Assembly (NCBI RefSeq): GCF_026914265.1
Contig: NC_069124.1
Coordinates: 29,193,423-29,257,422, forward strand
Length of the DNA: 64,000 nucleotides
DNA from: Mya arenaria
Taxonomy: Eukaryota; Mollusca; Bivalvia; Myida; Myidae
Reading direction: 5' to 3'
Positions 10,701-21,059 of the stretch are shown piece after piece. The notes beneath the pieces are model-generated. The model made no database searches. It saw nothing but the letters and a program-made list of their open reading frames with translations, and was not told the DNA's origin. The position numbers and the translations under genes are program-made. How positions within the stretch are numbered: the first letter of the stretch is position 1; each line of letters opens with the position of its first letter.

Positions 10701-12742
10701 CAAGCATCGTGGAACCCAGGATGGCAATCTAAAATAGATCGGTTTGTGTAAAATGTTTAAGTTCACAATATTATTTTAAAAACATTCTGCTTTATACAAC
10801 AATCACCCCGTTTTGGTCAGCAGATAACATAAATATTAAAACCCAAGTCTTGTGAAAAAATCAAATTATTTACGTAACGTTTAGGCATAAACATTTGCAC
10901 GCGAATATTCCAGTCGCCAGAACATTGGCATTTACGGCATTATTTACAAGATGAGCAGTTCGTGTTAATGGTATTATTAAATCCTGGTTTGCATCCGTGC
11001 ACGCAGTAGCCGTCTTCAGCGATGCAAATGTCGTTCAAACAATTATGTGAACATTTTTGGCTGCATTTATGGCCAAAGTAGCCTTCTAAACACACCGCAA
11101 CAAAGATCAACAGACAAATAACGTAGTTCTACATATTTGTTTAAACAAAAAATAATAATTTAGGTTGTTGAAAGACGATGCAAAAAATGATAACAGGAAT
11201 CAATTAAGTGTTTTGATCTTTTTTTATAGTTATGAACAAACTGATTTAAAGAATATAAAAACAGTATATTTTTACCAAAAAAAATAAAAAAGGAATTGGC
11301 TAAAACTTGTTTATTTGTTACACAAATATTTCAGTGGACAAAACATTGTTATTTACGGAAAAAGTTACCGGATAAGCAATTCCTGTTTATTGTAAAATCA
11401 AATCCTGGTTTGCATCCTAGCACGCAGTTGCCGTCCTGAACGTTGCAATTATCATCCATGCAATTCTGTAAGCATACTTTGCTGCACTTTTGTCCATAAT
11501 AGCCCTGTGAACAGACTGTAATAGAAGTATTTGGTAAAAACATAGATAAAATCTAGAGAAAATTAAGAGCTCTGGTTCATGAAAGGTCTTAAGTTGTAAG
11601 TTGAAGTTATCTTAGTTTCATACCGTGATTATTTTGCTATGCATTGAACAACATATCTTCATTTTTGTTGTTGATATTGTAAGGAAACTTCATGAAATTT
11701 GTGTGAGAGTCACAGTAAATATGTATAACAGAAATGTTACAATATAGATATATATATACATAATTACGTTGAAAAACATGTTTTACTTGTTCCTGTTTTT
11801 TTTGCATATGTGACCTCTGTGTGCAGGTCTATTATCAGAATAGTTGCGCTTTAGAAGTAGTGCACGTAAAGCGTTACGTCACTTACGCTTTTCAGAATGA
11901 CCGCTGTCGAGAGTATTGCAGAATTGATTGTTAAAAAATGTTAAGGGTTTCTAACTACTATGTTCATACATCACGTTAAAAATTGAAGTCATTTAAAGTG
12001 TTGTCGTTAAGAGTTTATGTTCGGCTCGCTATTAAACAATGATGTGACAGAAATAAATTTATATCTCACGCTATGAACAAAATGTATAGAAGAAAATTCC
12101 CGATTGAAATACTTTTTACATTTTGCTGAAGAAAATGATCTTAAAATATATGCCGTAAGCTCATAGCTGTTACTCATAACATATATAAAGTTTTGTTAAT
12201 GTACACGTACCCAAACATCTTGGTGTCATGATATAATAAATTGTTGGAGTTGCCAAAGAGCGACCCTGATTCATCAACATTGTACTTTATTTGAATTGTT
12301 AAACATGTCACTTTTTCCCAGTATTTATAAATTGTTTATTAATAAAACTAGCACAGTGTCGTTAATACTTGATCAACAAATTTATTAATTCAAAATTTGT
12401 CTATTATAAATATACCTAGTCCGTTGTTTTCGTGTGTTTTTTGACACATGTTTTTGTTTTAAGTATGGCTTTTGAAATATGTTTTAGAAATGTCATGGGA
12501 AGATATCCCTGATGGTGATTGAACCAAAAATATTTTCAATCAGAGGCGGACGTCTATATCAGTACAAGAAAATTAGAAGAGTGCCACTAGGCACTTGTCA
12601 TTGAGAAATTACGTACCTTCACATGTAGGTGGCTCCCAACCATGCTCACAAACGGTGCAGTTGTTGCCAGAAATAACTTCACATTGGCTCTTACAATGAC
12701 ATCTTCGCAAACACTTGTCACCAAAATATCCTGACTTACAGT
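7625..12742 (-). CDS. EGF-like repeat transmembrane receptor with ITAM-like tail (partial gene)
   Basis: Exons on the minus strand, 5' to 3': 12,742-12,617; 11,515-11,369; 11,094-10,948 (doubtful acceptor); 10,631-10,485; 9,486-9,349; 8,397-8,235; 7,724-7,625 (stop TGA). Each EGF-like exon begins and ends in phase 1, so they can be added or lost without shifting the frame. Each encodes about 42-49 residues, with eight cysteines in all but the doubtful exon. The spacing (C-x-x-G-Y-Y/F-G-x-K-C) is like the laminin/Tie-type EGF repeats of CED-1/Draper, MEGF10, SREC and molluscan receptor families. A single helix of about 24 hydrophobic residues with Gly-rich spacing follows, then a short cytoplasmic tail with three tyrosine motifs. 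By family analogy it would act at the plasma membrane in particle or cell recognition; that function is inferred. No signal peptide exon was found; the 5' part probably lies beyond 12.7 kb. Confidence 0.75.
8235..8397 (-). CDS. transmembrane exon of the EGF-like receptor
   Basis: The acceptor TTGCAG and donor CC|GTGAGT are both strong. The exon runs phase 1 to phase 2. It encodes a juxtamembrane stretch, a helix reading VAGGSVGGCLLLLGLVF and then ACVLVYRRYKSAST, whose basic stop-transfer residues fix the cytoplasmic side. Reading past the donor would give an immediate TGA, so an unspliced form would lack the tyrosine tail. Confidence 0.8.
9150..9245 (-). pseudogene. decayed EGF-like exon
   Basis: The minus strand reads VGCLLDCHYADGTMCDSYTG, closely matching GCIHDCHCANGNICDGVTG in the neighbouring exon at 9,349-9,486. 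Upstream of this the frame is shifted and holds a stop, two of the cysteines are replaced by Tyr, and no GT donor follows. It is a duplicated exon that has lost its function. Confidence 0.6.
9349..9486 (-). CDS. EGF-like exon (8 Cys)
   Basis: The acceptor is TTTTGCAG, the donor is C|GTAAGT, and the exon is phase 1-1 and 138 bp long. It reads CELGKYGEGCIHDCHC and on to a final SSCNS, with eight cysteines. It is the most membrane-proximal EGF-like repeat. Confidence 0.8.
10485..10631 (-). CDS. EGF-like exon (8 Cys)
   Basis: The acceptor is TTTTTCAG, the donor is CCC|GTAAGT, and the exon is 147 bp and phase 1-1. It reads ECSTGSYGDKCSSNCSQQC, then HHVSGMCNLGCKPGY and a last Cys at MCET. The GxCxxGCKPG block is shared with the exons at 10,948 and 11,369. 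Confidence 0.82.
10948..11094 (-). CDS. EGF-like exon with doubtful splice acceptor
   Basis: By alignment with its 147-bp neighbours this exon should start at 11,094. The acceptor there reads CGG where CAG is expected. A second AG nine bases inside (TTTAG at 11,090-11,086) would give a 138-bp exon starting at 11,085, still in phase 1, but lacking the first cysteine of the repeat. The donor is T|GTAAAT. The body reads EGYFGHKCSQKCSHNC and later CVHGCKPGFN. Confidence 0.6.
11369..11515 (-). CDS. EGF-like exon (8 Cys)
   Basis: The acceptor is CTATTACAG, the donor is CCG|GTAACT, and the exon is 147 bp and phase 1-1. It reads VCSQGYYGQKCSKVCLQNC, then NVQDGNCVLGCKPGFDF and ends at RNCLSG. Confidence 0.82.
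12617..12742 (-). CDS. EGF-like exon (8 Cys), shorter type
   Basis: The acceptor is ATGGCAG, the donor is GAAG|GTACGT, and the exon is 126 bp and phase 1-1. It reads CKSGYFGDKCLRRCHCKSQC and ends CEHGWEPPTCE, closer to the classical laminin-type spacing than the 147-bp exons. Exons further 5' were not identified with confidence. Confidence 0.75.
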
Positions 12743-13211
12743 CTGCCATTTTTTGAAAAAGAAATATATGTAATTATAATGATAGTATCATGTGTGTATA
12801 AAGTACCAGATTATAGTCAAAGCATGAGCTTATATCAAAACATAATGCTAAAAATGATAGTTGCCATAGTTGTGCTACATAGATTTGCGTCCGTTTTTGT
12901 ATTGCTTTAAATCGTAAACATCTAATGACTTTACCTCTGTAGATTATAGTTATATGAAGGACGATGTAAATAAAATAAATAAATAAATAATGTGTATCCT
13001 TTTAGCCTCACAATTATCCATAATTTAAATATATTATATTCCTCTTAAAATTCCGCATGAGGGTTTCGTGAGGGTCAAGTGTATTTCGACGATTTGATTT
13101 TACACACAAATTTTGATCAAACAATTCAGAAATAAAAATAGTAATGTTATAAAAATCTAAACCCTCTTTCTTTCTATAATTACGGATGATAACGGGAGGT
13201 TCAATAGTTCA

Positions 13212-13294
13212 ATCTCGTGTAGTTAGAACAGTGGTTATCGCAGTCGCTTCTCAGATAGGTAGGCCCGGTTTCGAGTACCGGTCTAGGCGCATGT
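13212..13294 (+). repeat. tRNA-derived SINE head or tRNA pseudogene
   Basis: The stretch shows a degenerate box A (TGTAGTTAGAACAGTGG) and, about 35 bases later, a T-arm with a perfect five-base-pair stem (CCGGT/ACCGG) closing the seven-base loop TTCGAGT, which is a canonical box B. The anticodon arm and acceptor stem do not fold well, so an active tRNA is unlikely. The following AT-rich sequence could be a SINE tail. Confidence 0.5.
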
Positions 13295-13887
13295 TTTTAA
13301 ATAATCGCTGTCAAATATAGGAATGTTTCAATCAGTTATAAGCTGGAACACATTGATGCGTTATGTTTTCGGGCCATTGAGCATTCAATACCAGGTACCA
13401 CTATGAGAGCTATGACGTACATATAGCATCTGTCAAGAGTTGTCATGTAATACACAATTTTACTCAACAAGATGTATCTTTACGATGTCTAGTGTCAGAT
13501 AAAGATTTATTACATGCTGTTCCAGTACAAATGGCAAACACTACCTACGTATCTGAATCACCTGTTTTAGTGATGAGCCCAGTATCACAAACTAAAGTCT
13601 TTTTCCGGTTTGCGGTTCATGCATTGCAAAAAAGTAGTTCCCAAAAAAATTAAAAACCACACATATATCCGATCGTTTAAATTATGTTTATCAGTGGAAT
13701 GCATATTAAAAGTAAATAAAGTAAGAAGAACAACAAAGGGCTATACTTTTTTTAAAAATGCTATCTTTTGAATAGTGACGTCATATCCGGCAAAATGACG
13801 TCATATTTTTTATTCCTTCATGACATCATTTCTGTTTAAATTTGTATTCGTCATACATACAAAATAAGAAATAAAATTATGACTTAC

Positions 13888-13932
13888 CAAATAAGCAATT
13901 GGTCTTGAAAATTAATTTGTTGCAAACATGCG
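13888..13932 (-). pseudogene. 3' remnant of an EGF-like exon
   Basis: The minus strand reads VCNKLIFKTNCLF immediately before a perfect donor G|GTAAGT in phase 1. This aligns with the end of the 11,369-11,515 exon (GFDFTINRNCLS). The rest of the repeat cannot be read upstream. It is either a decayed exon or the surviving end of one. Confidence 0.45.
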
Positions 13933-14158
13933 GACTGATATGTTGTCTGACCAACAAAAAAAGAGAAATTATATATGGTACATGTTTTATACAGAAAAAA
14001 ACGTGATGACTATATTTAACCGGAATGAAGCTATAGTATGTGATATTTACTGCATAATGCATCATTGTGCTTATTTATTTTACATAACGCGGGTTGTGCT
14101 CAGGTCATGATTTTAGCAAGATGGTGATTTTTACAATAACAACAATCGCATACGCCAC

Positions 14159-14316
<158 letters not shown>

Positions 14317-14814
14317 GTATTTCGCGTTTAAAACTGAAGGCTTCATGGTAGATATTCTAGGTTTAAACTGATACGATTCATATTAAAGTATGTTGTTGCA
14401 GTGATGCTATTCATTTTTAAATACAACACAAATTTCGCTACAACTTTTGTTTGGCAGATTAAAACTTTGTTCATGAACCTGTGAATCAATCTTATACTCA
14501 TTAAGGGCGGTATTTAAATTGATTATTTTTATTAAGCAACTATTATTTAAACTTGATTTAACTGAAGTCAAACACTAGAATAGTAGGTGATACTTTTACC
14601 TAATTCAGCATTGGTAAAGATGTTCAGAATCATCAAATCCAGCAGAAAGTAGAATACTTGCTCCATATTAGTTCGGTTTAAACATCTTAATTGAAGTAAG
14701 GAAGCTTCCTGAAAAAAAAAAGGCTGGGTTACATAATCTAATGTATTCATATGTTATCAATTAGTGCAGTATGCAATCATCACTTATGGAAAGCCACATC
14801 TGGCAAATGTTGTG

Positions 14815-15115
14815 ATATCTGATGCTGTTATGTCTAATTGACATGCTATCATGTCTAAATGAAATGTTAGTATGTTTCACCAACATGATACCATGTCAAA
14901 CTGACATATTATTATGTCTAAATAGTATGTCTTTATGTCTTAATGAAATGTTATTATGTCTAGCTAGCATGCTTTCATGTTTAACCGACCTGTGATAATG
15001 TTTTTGTCTAACTAGCATGTTATTATGTATAAACGACATGTGAATATGTTTTAATACCTGACATGCTATAATGACAGACTGAAATGTTATAATGTCTAAG
15101 TGTCCAACCGACGCA
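14815..15115. repeat. degenerate minisatellite, about 20-24 bp unit
   Basis: The phrase CATGTTATTATGTCTAACTGA or a close variant recurs roughly a dozen times (ATTATGTCTAAATAGTATG, CTTTCATGTTTAACCGACC, TTATTATGTATAAACGACA). Confidence 0.7.
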
Positions 15116-15782
15116 TTGCTCTTTTCCGTCTTATCCTGTTAAATGATTATGTTGTTGTTGAAAAATACCAAGTGACTAGTGACAAGTAATATTTGAGATG
15201 ATTTTAGTATCAGTCAGAGATACTGAAAACAAAATTTGATATAATTATGATAATATTACAAAATGGTAAGATGTACATTTAAACACTTTTAGAAAGAATA
15301 AGTTTACCTCTTGTTTTGGTTATTATTCGTTCTTGAATTAATAACCTTATCATCAACACAACAAGATTTTTTCTTAAGTCAATGTACACTTGTTTCAGGT
15401 TTAAATGTTGTTGTTCATTTCTTCTTATATGTATACAAATAATATTTAGCTTGTTTGTGTCTTTACAGGTATATGTAATAATTGTGCGCGATAGAAAGCA
15501 ATCTACTGCATTCTATCATACAATAATGGTATTCGATGACCTACTAAAAACATAACTTAACTCGATAACATTGAATGATTAATTGCATTTCTATAAAAGA
15601 AAACGTAAAACTATTTGGAAAATTATAAGCACGGTTTCCGCGGATGTTTTTCTTCAGTGAATGTGCAGGTTTGTTCTCATTAATTTAGTCTTATAACTTT
15701 AAAGACGTTTTTTGAGCACCAGAAATAATTGAGCAAGGGGCGAAACAACGTCTCGGATGCCTTCTTATAATGTATATTATCT

Positions 15783-15836
15783 TAATAATAATAATAATAA
15801 TAATAATTAATAAAAATAATAATAATAATAATAATC
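15783..15836. repeat. (TAA)n microsatellite
   Basis: Two runs of TAA/AAT triplets separated by a short AATTAATAAA break. Confidence 0.9.
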
Positions 15837-16059
15837 ATCATCTTCCATTCAGCGATTAATTTAGTTGTATGGACTAAGGAATTATATTATAGATACATGC
15901 ATTGTATATTTTCATGATTTTTCCTTTTTTGGAAATATAAATAATATATAGGTATGGAGTAAAAATGTATTGCAAACAAATTATTATAATATAATACATT
16001 CAACACCGTGCGTGTAATGTGAGTCAAGTCAAATTTGAAATATCAAATTTAAATGTTGT

Positions 16060-16260
16060 TAGAATCAGTGAAGTGGTCAGTTGTAAAATCAGTGAACAGG
16101 TCATGTCAGTGATAGAATTTGTAGTAGAATCAGTGGACAGGTCATGTCAGTAGTAGAATAAGTGGTAGAATCAATGGTAGAATCAGTGGGCTGGTCATTT
16201 CAGTGGTATGGTCGTGGTAGAATCAGTGGACATATCATTTTAGTGGTAAAATCAGAGAAG
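16060..16260. repeat. degenerate tandem repeat AATCAGTGGACAGGTCATGTCAGTGG
   Basis: The pieces AATCAGTG, GGTCATGTCAGT and GGTAGAATCA alternate five to six times with irregular spacing. It is an imperfect minisatellite next to the Ig-like relic. Confidence 0.65.
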
Positions 16261-16420
16261 AGCTACCAATCAAACTGTCAATATGTGGCTTGTTGTTTAG
16301 GGAAACTGTTTAATAAATATGATGTAAGTACTAATAAAGGAAAAGTTTGTGATACTTTCTAGATGTAAAATTAACTTGTACTTATGAATTGCTTTTCTAC
16401 ATAGATAATTATGAATGTAC

Positions 16421-16686
16421 CTGTAATCCAACTGCAAATGAAAACAATATTTCCGGTGGCAGTTTCCGATGCCTGTGTTATTCCAGTCGCACATGTGTAG
16501 TTACATGTTATTACAATGAATGTTTTATTTTAGCAAGTGTTTATCTCCGTTTATTCCACTGTCAAATTTGAGTTAGATCAGTTTGAACAGTCAGTTTATC
16601 AGCCATTATAAATAATAGGCACAGCATTGCGTATCGTAAATCTATGTTGAAGGCGACCTAAAGATGAAGAACAAGGAAGTCGGCTA
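16421..16686 (-). pseudogene. decayed Ig-like exon relic, copy 2
   Basis: On the minus strand a TTTTACAG acceptor is followed by SRLPCSSSLGRL and HRFTIRNAVP. After frame breaks come VITCNYTCATGITQASETA and a donor ACAG|GTACAT. The two Cys blocks fit the B and F strands of an Ig-like fold, and the same blocks occur at 1,476-1,949. A further stretch at about 16,860-16,950 (LLTCNSSYIGGNVLTKT after TTTAG) could be the start of another Ig-like exon. It lies 5' of the EGF-like exons on the same strand. The frame is broken, so this copy is not functional as it stands. Confidence 0.35.
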
Positions 16687-16689
16687 CTG

Positions 16690-19600
16690 TAAAATAAATT
16701 AAAAACACATTGACTTATAAGGCGTATTACACAATGATAAACCAATAAGGTCAATTTCGCTGAAGCCCAAGCTACATATACTAGCTGATAAATGAGAATG
16801 TGCTTGACGAAAAAGGTATCTTTATATTGTATACAGACATTTTCTGGTTGCACGATGTTTACAACAAACGTAATATATCTGAGAATGTTTCCTGTTTTTG
16901 TCAGTACATTACCTCCGATATAGGAACTGTTACATGTAAGCAGAGCTAAACAGTGAAATTGCTATTATTGTGTATAATTTTAACATTTTTCACTTAAAGA
17001 CTCGTAAGTTATTGAAATTCGTTCTCGATAAAATAATTATCTCCAGTACAATCTTCGTGATTGCTACTAAACAACTGCTAAGCGCTCGCGAATACCTACA
17101 ATAGCTCTGAAAGAGGATGCAGAAATGATGTTTTACTCTTTTAAGCTACTCTGTTACTGATAGGCCACATAATATCATGTTATATGATGTACAATATATT
17201 AAATGCACATTGCCTTAAGTCGGACGGTATCGCAAAACTGTTTCGCGACCACATGTACACAGAGAGCAAAACCTGTTTGTCGATTTTTCAGAGTGTCCAT
17301 TGAATTTAAATTAAAGTTCAGACTGATTTTCCAAAGTAGTATTGGAGGAAAATTAATTTAATGAAAACAATTGCGGAAGTTTTTGGAGAAGGGCCCTGTT
17401 CCAAAAAGATATTGAAGTCGTAACCTTTTAGGTGCTTGTGAATGCTCAGCTTCAGGTACATCCGTTAGAATACAATTGTATAATACAATAGGTTAATCTT
17501 TGGAACACAGTGATACTAAATGACTATACTTAGTAGTAAGTAGAATTCTCAAGTGGTCGATACATATACCTATCTGTTTTCAGAAGGCTTTAAAAACACA
17601 TTATTGCCCTTTCAATGTGGGTAAATAGAAAATATATCAATTCTTCTTTCGCTTGAAATCGACGTAACCTTCCGAACCAAAGATATCGACAAAGATGGGC
17701 TACTGCATTTTTACGATTTACCCTAAATGTAGCACACTTTATGTTGATGTAAAATAATATTTGTAATTTTAATGCTTGATGACGTAATTTGACTTATTTG
17801 ACTGTAATTTTCAATGCGCTTTTTAAACTGGGAAATTCGTAACAACATAACTATTAATTCAGCAAACTCATTTAAAAAGGCTCATATTGTTTAAACTGTA
17901 CACAAGTCATATGTTTTTATCTTTGAAGTCAAATGAGTTATATTGCACTACCTTACTAGGTGCCCCTTTAACTAAATAACTAAAGACGGTAGAATAATAA
18001 ATACGTCAACCCAAATATCTAAATATCTTGGTCGTTAACATATATGTTAACACGGCTGTCTTAAGTTTAAACTTTATTTATTTTACAACGATTGTGACGA
18101 AAGTTATTTTTACTTGTGCTATGTCACTCTAGTTTGAACAATATTATCATCTTGTGTTGAGGTGAATATCAAATATCCGGAAAATCAAACTTGTTCGGCT
18201 TGGCGACCACTAAACAAGCTCACGACTTTGCTTGATATCCAATAGTATGCAGGACTGGATTCTTCTTTTTACCCCACAACAAAACCATTGTTTGTTCAAA
18301 CAAAACGAAATCTATATCAAAATAGCATTCTCTTCAGCTCTAGACGACGAAACTTTAAAACTATTTGTTGGTGAATGCGGTAGCATTCGATAATAAGCTA
18401 TAAAGATACGAGCAAACTTTAGCTTGGCCGTCGGAAAAGTTGCAATTGACGATAAACTTTTTAAAGTAAAAACAACAGTATAAGTATTCAGTACAAATAT
18501 ACTTCACACATTTATAAATTTCAAAACATAAATCAGTCGCCGGATGAATAATCATGCAATTGACTGGATTTGGGAAACTGTGAAAATATCACGGTAGGTA
18601 TGCATGTTTACACATACCTTATCATTAACGACTTAATTGCATGTCAAACACTTAAACATTAAGTGATAGCGTCATATAGCCATAAATACAGGACGCATCG
18701 GGTATATTTCACATTAAAGAAAATAATGTCATAATCTACAAGTGCTTATCTCGAGTAATTTGGACCCTCTTTAATATTTGTTATAGCCCTGCTTCACAAA
18801 GTGGAGGGGGTGGGGAGTACACATGAATCACGCACGTTGTCACATGATTTTAAATTATTTGGAAGGAGTGACCACCATAGCATGAGGATGTGTCGCGCAC
18901 AAGACCCAATTCCCGACCTCAAGGTCACAGCAACGTTATTTACTATATAAAAATATGTTTCTTTTACTAATGATAGTTTGTGTCGCATAACAGTGGCTTT
19001 ATTTCATTATCCTTCTCATGTCTCTACAATATTTGGAGTTTAAAACAAAAAAATGTCATTCTTGCATTATAACGAAGAGTCTAAAGAGGCTATCTTTTGA
19101 ATTATTCATCTGTTATATTAAATGATTTGGTGGTTCAATTGTTTTCATAAAACCATAAGGCATAACTGTAGATAGTGCATTAATTAAGTATACAACCAAT
19201 ATGCATCAATTGATAGTAAACAATCTCTGCTTTGACTTACGGAAAAAAACGGTTGTTAAGTGTAGTCCATTCTTATTAGACTTATTTTTGTAATGCAGAG
19301 CGACACACTTAGCAAATCCGTGACCTCATTGGGACCAAATTGATATAAAAACCTTTACTAAATTAAAGAGCATGTGTAAGCATATGGTGCCAAGCATTTC
19401 ATAAAAACATATTCAGCAGAAACTATACCAATCATTTTCACCTAAGTTTACGTTTTAGCTGCAAGTTCTTGTAGTCGTATATAGAACATTCTCGTGCATA
19501 ATTTAGCCACAAATAATGTAAAAAAGAAACTTAAAAAAGGACAACAATGATTCTCGCTAAACTTGAAGGTTAATAACGCTCATCGTCATATCTATATGAT

Positions 19601-20780
19601 AGGAATTTAATACAACATGAGGTAAATCTAACAATCACAGCAAATTAACAATGGAAAAAAACATATATATTAGACAACGTCTCGGACAGTTATGAGACAT
19701 TCGAGCATGTTTTTACGCAACAACTCGGCTCTATCATATTTTTCTAGTTATCTGGATAAATGTTCGGTATTTCGGTATCTTTTTTACAATAGACACAGGG
19801 TATAATAGCACACTTCACATATATATTAATGCCTTAATATTTTACCTTACGCTCTTACTTAACATTGGCAACTTAATAAAGGGTATTTTCCCATAAGCGT
19901 GAATTTTCGTCATGGTGTGATCTTGAACTACACAAGCTGGAGCCAAAGGTCATCTATGTTTGTTTGTTGCTCAAAATACATAACTCGTTACTTAATAAAA
20001 CCTGAGGTATTGGCCTTGCTACAAATCGGTGTACTGTCTCAAGTAATATGTAAACTACGTTCGTGTGAATATACTGCAATAATTTCCTATATGCACTTGC
20101 CAACACTAATATAAATATACATCTGCGGACGAGCTTAAGTACTAGATACCGCAGAGTGTATAATTCACACCCTTTCAGAATAAATATTACTTTAATATAG
20201 TAAAACTTATGTTCTATTTTACATACTTAAACATGACTTTCAATGTTTGCCGATTATAACAGGTGGATTATGCATTTTGCAGCCCGCCTGCACGTGAATG
20301 AATAAAATTTCCTCCAAAATACAAAGTTTTCTTCCCGCAGAATAATGCGATAGTCACTACATCATCAAAGGTCATTGATATGTTGAAATATATTTAACCA
20401 TTTAAGGGAGTTAATTCGAACATACACATAAAATTAGTAATACAGTGGTCGATAACCACACTAACTAATATGGAGGCGTCTTTACCGGCGTCGACATTGA
20501 CAAAACATAACCAAGCGTAAAATTTGATCAGGAATTTATTCTTAATTGTGTACATCGTACATGTATATGCCTTCAAAGTTCGAGTTCATATCCATTCCTG
20601 GAAATTGAGAAAAGCAAGATATGTGATTAAGTTTATATGGTTCTCGTATACAAAATGCTCCGGCTACCACTGAAGAGTAGAACGTGTATGCTAACAAAAA
20701 GCGTTCATCATCAACAAGTTAATTAATAAGAAGATAAGCTAAACAATAAAATTATTTTCACAGATCTTGTTTACCATCAA
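16690..20780. other. no assignable gene
   Basis: AT-rich. Apart from the possible Ig-like start near 16.9 kb, I see no exon, RNA gene or repeat that can be named. Confidence 0.35.
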
Positions 20781-20814
20781 ACCTGTTTGTACTTGACTCT
20801 CAGTCTCATTAGTC

Positions 20815-20998
20815 GTTGTCAAGATGAAAGATGTACAGCAATAAAGCAAACTATTACACTTACAATACACGGGGATCTAAGAGGAGTAAACGTGTGGGAG
20901 ACGGCCAATACGGAATTCACAACGTCCATCGATAAGAATGTAATAAAATTCTCGGACCAATTATCAGGAAATGGTTTACAATTCTACTTCTTGCAAAG
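20815..20998 (+). CDS. candidate exon, unknown product
   Basis: An open stretch reads ITLTIHGDLRGVNVWETANT and continues through SIDKNVIKFSDQLSGNGLQF to a good donor AG|GTGGGT at 20,999. The alternating hydrophobic pattern suggests beta strands and the stretch looks protein-like. An acceptor may be the ATTAG near 20,814. No flanking exon was found and I do not recognise the family. Confidence 0.33.
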
Positions 20999-21059
20999 GT
21001 GGGTATATAAACACGGATGTATTTTTCCAATGATTAAAAATATATTTATCCCTCACTGA

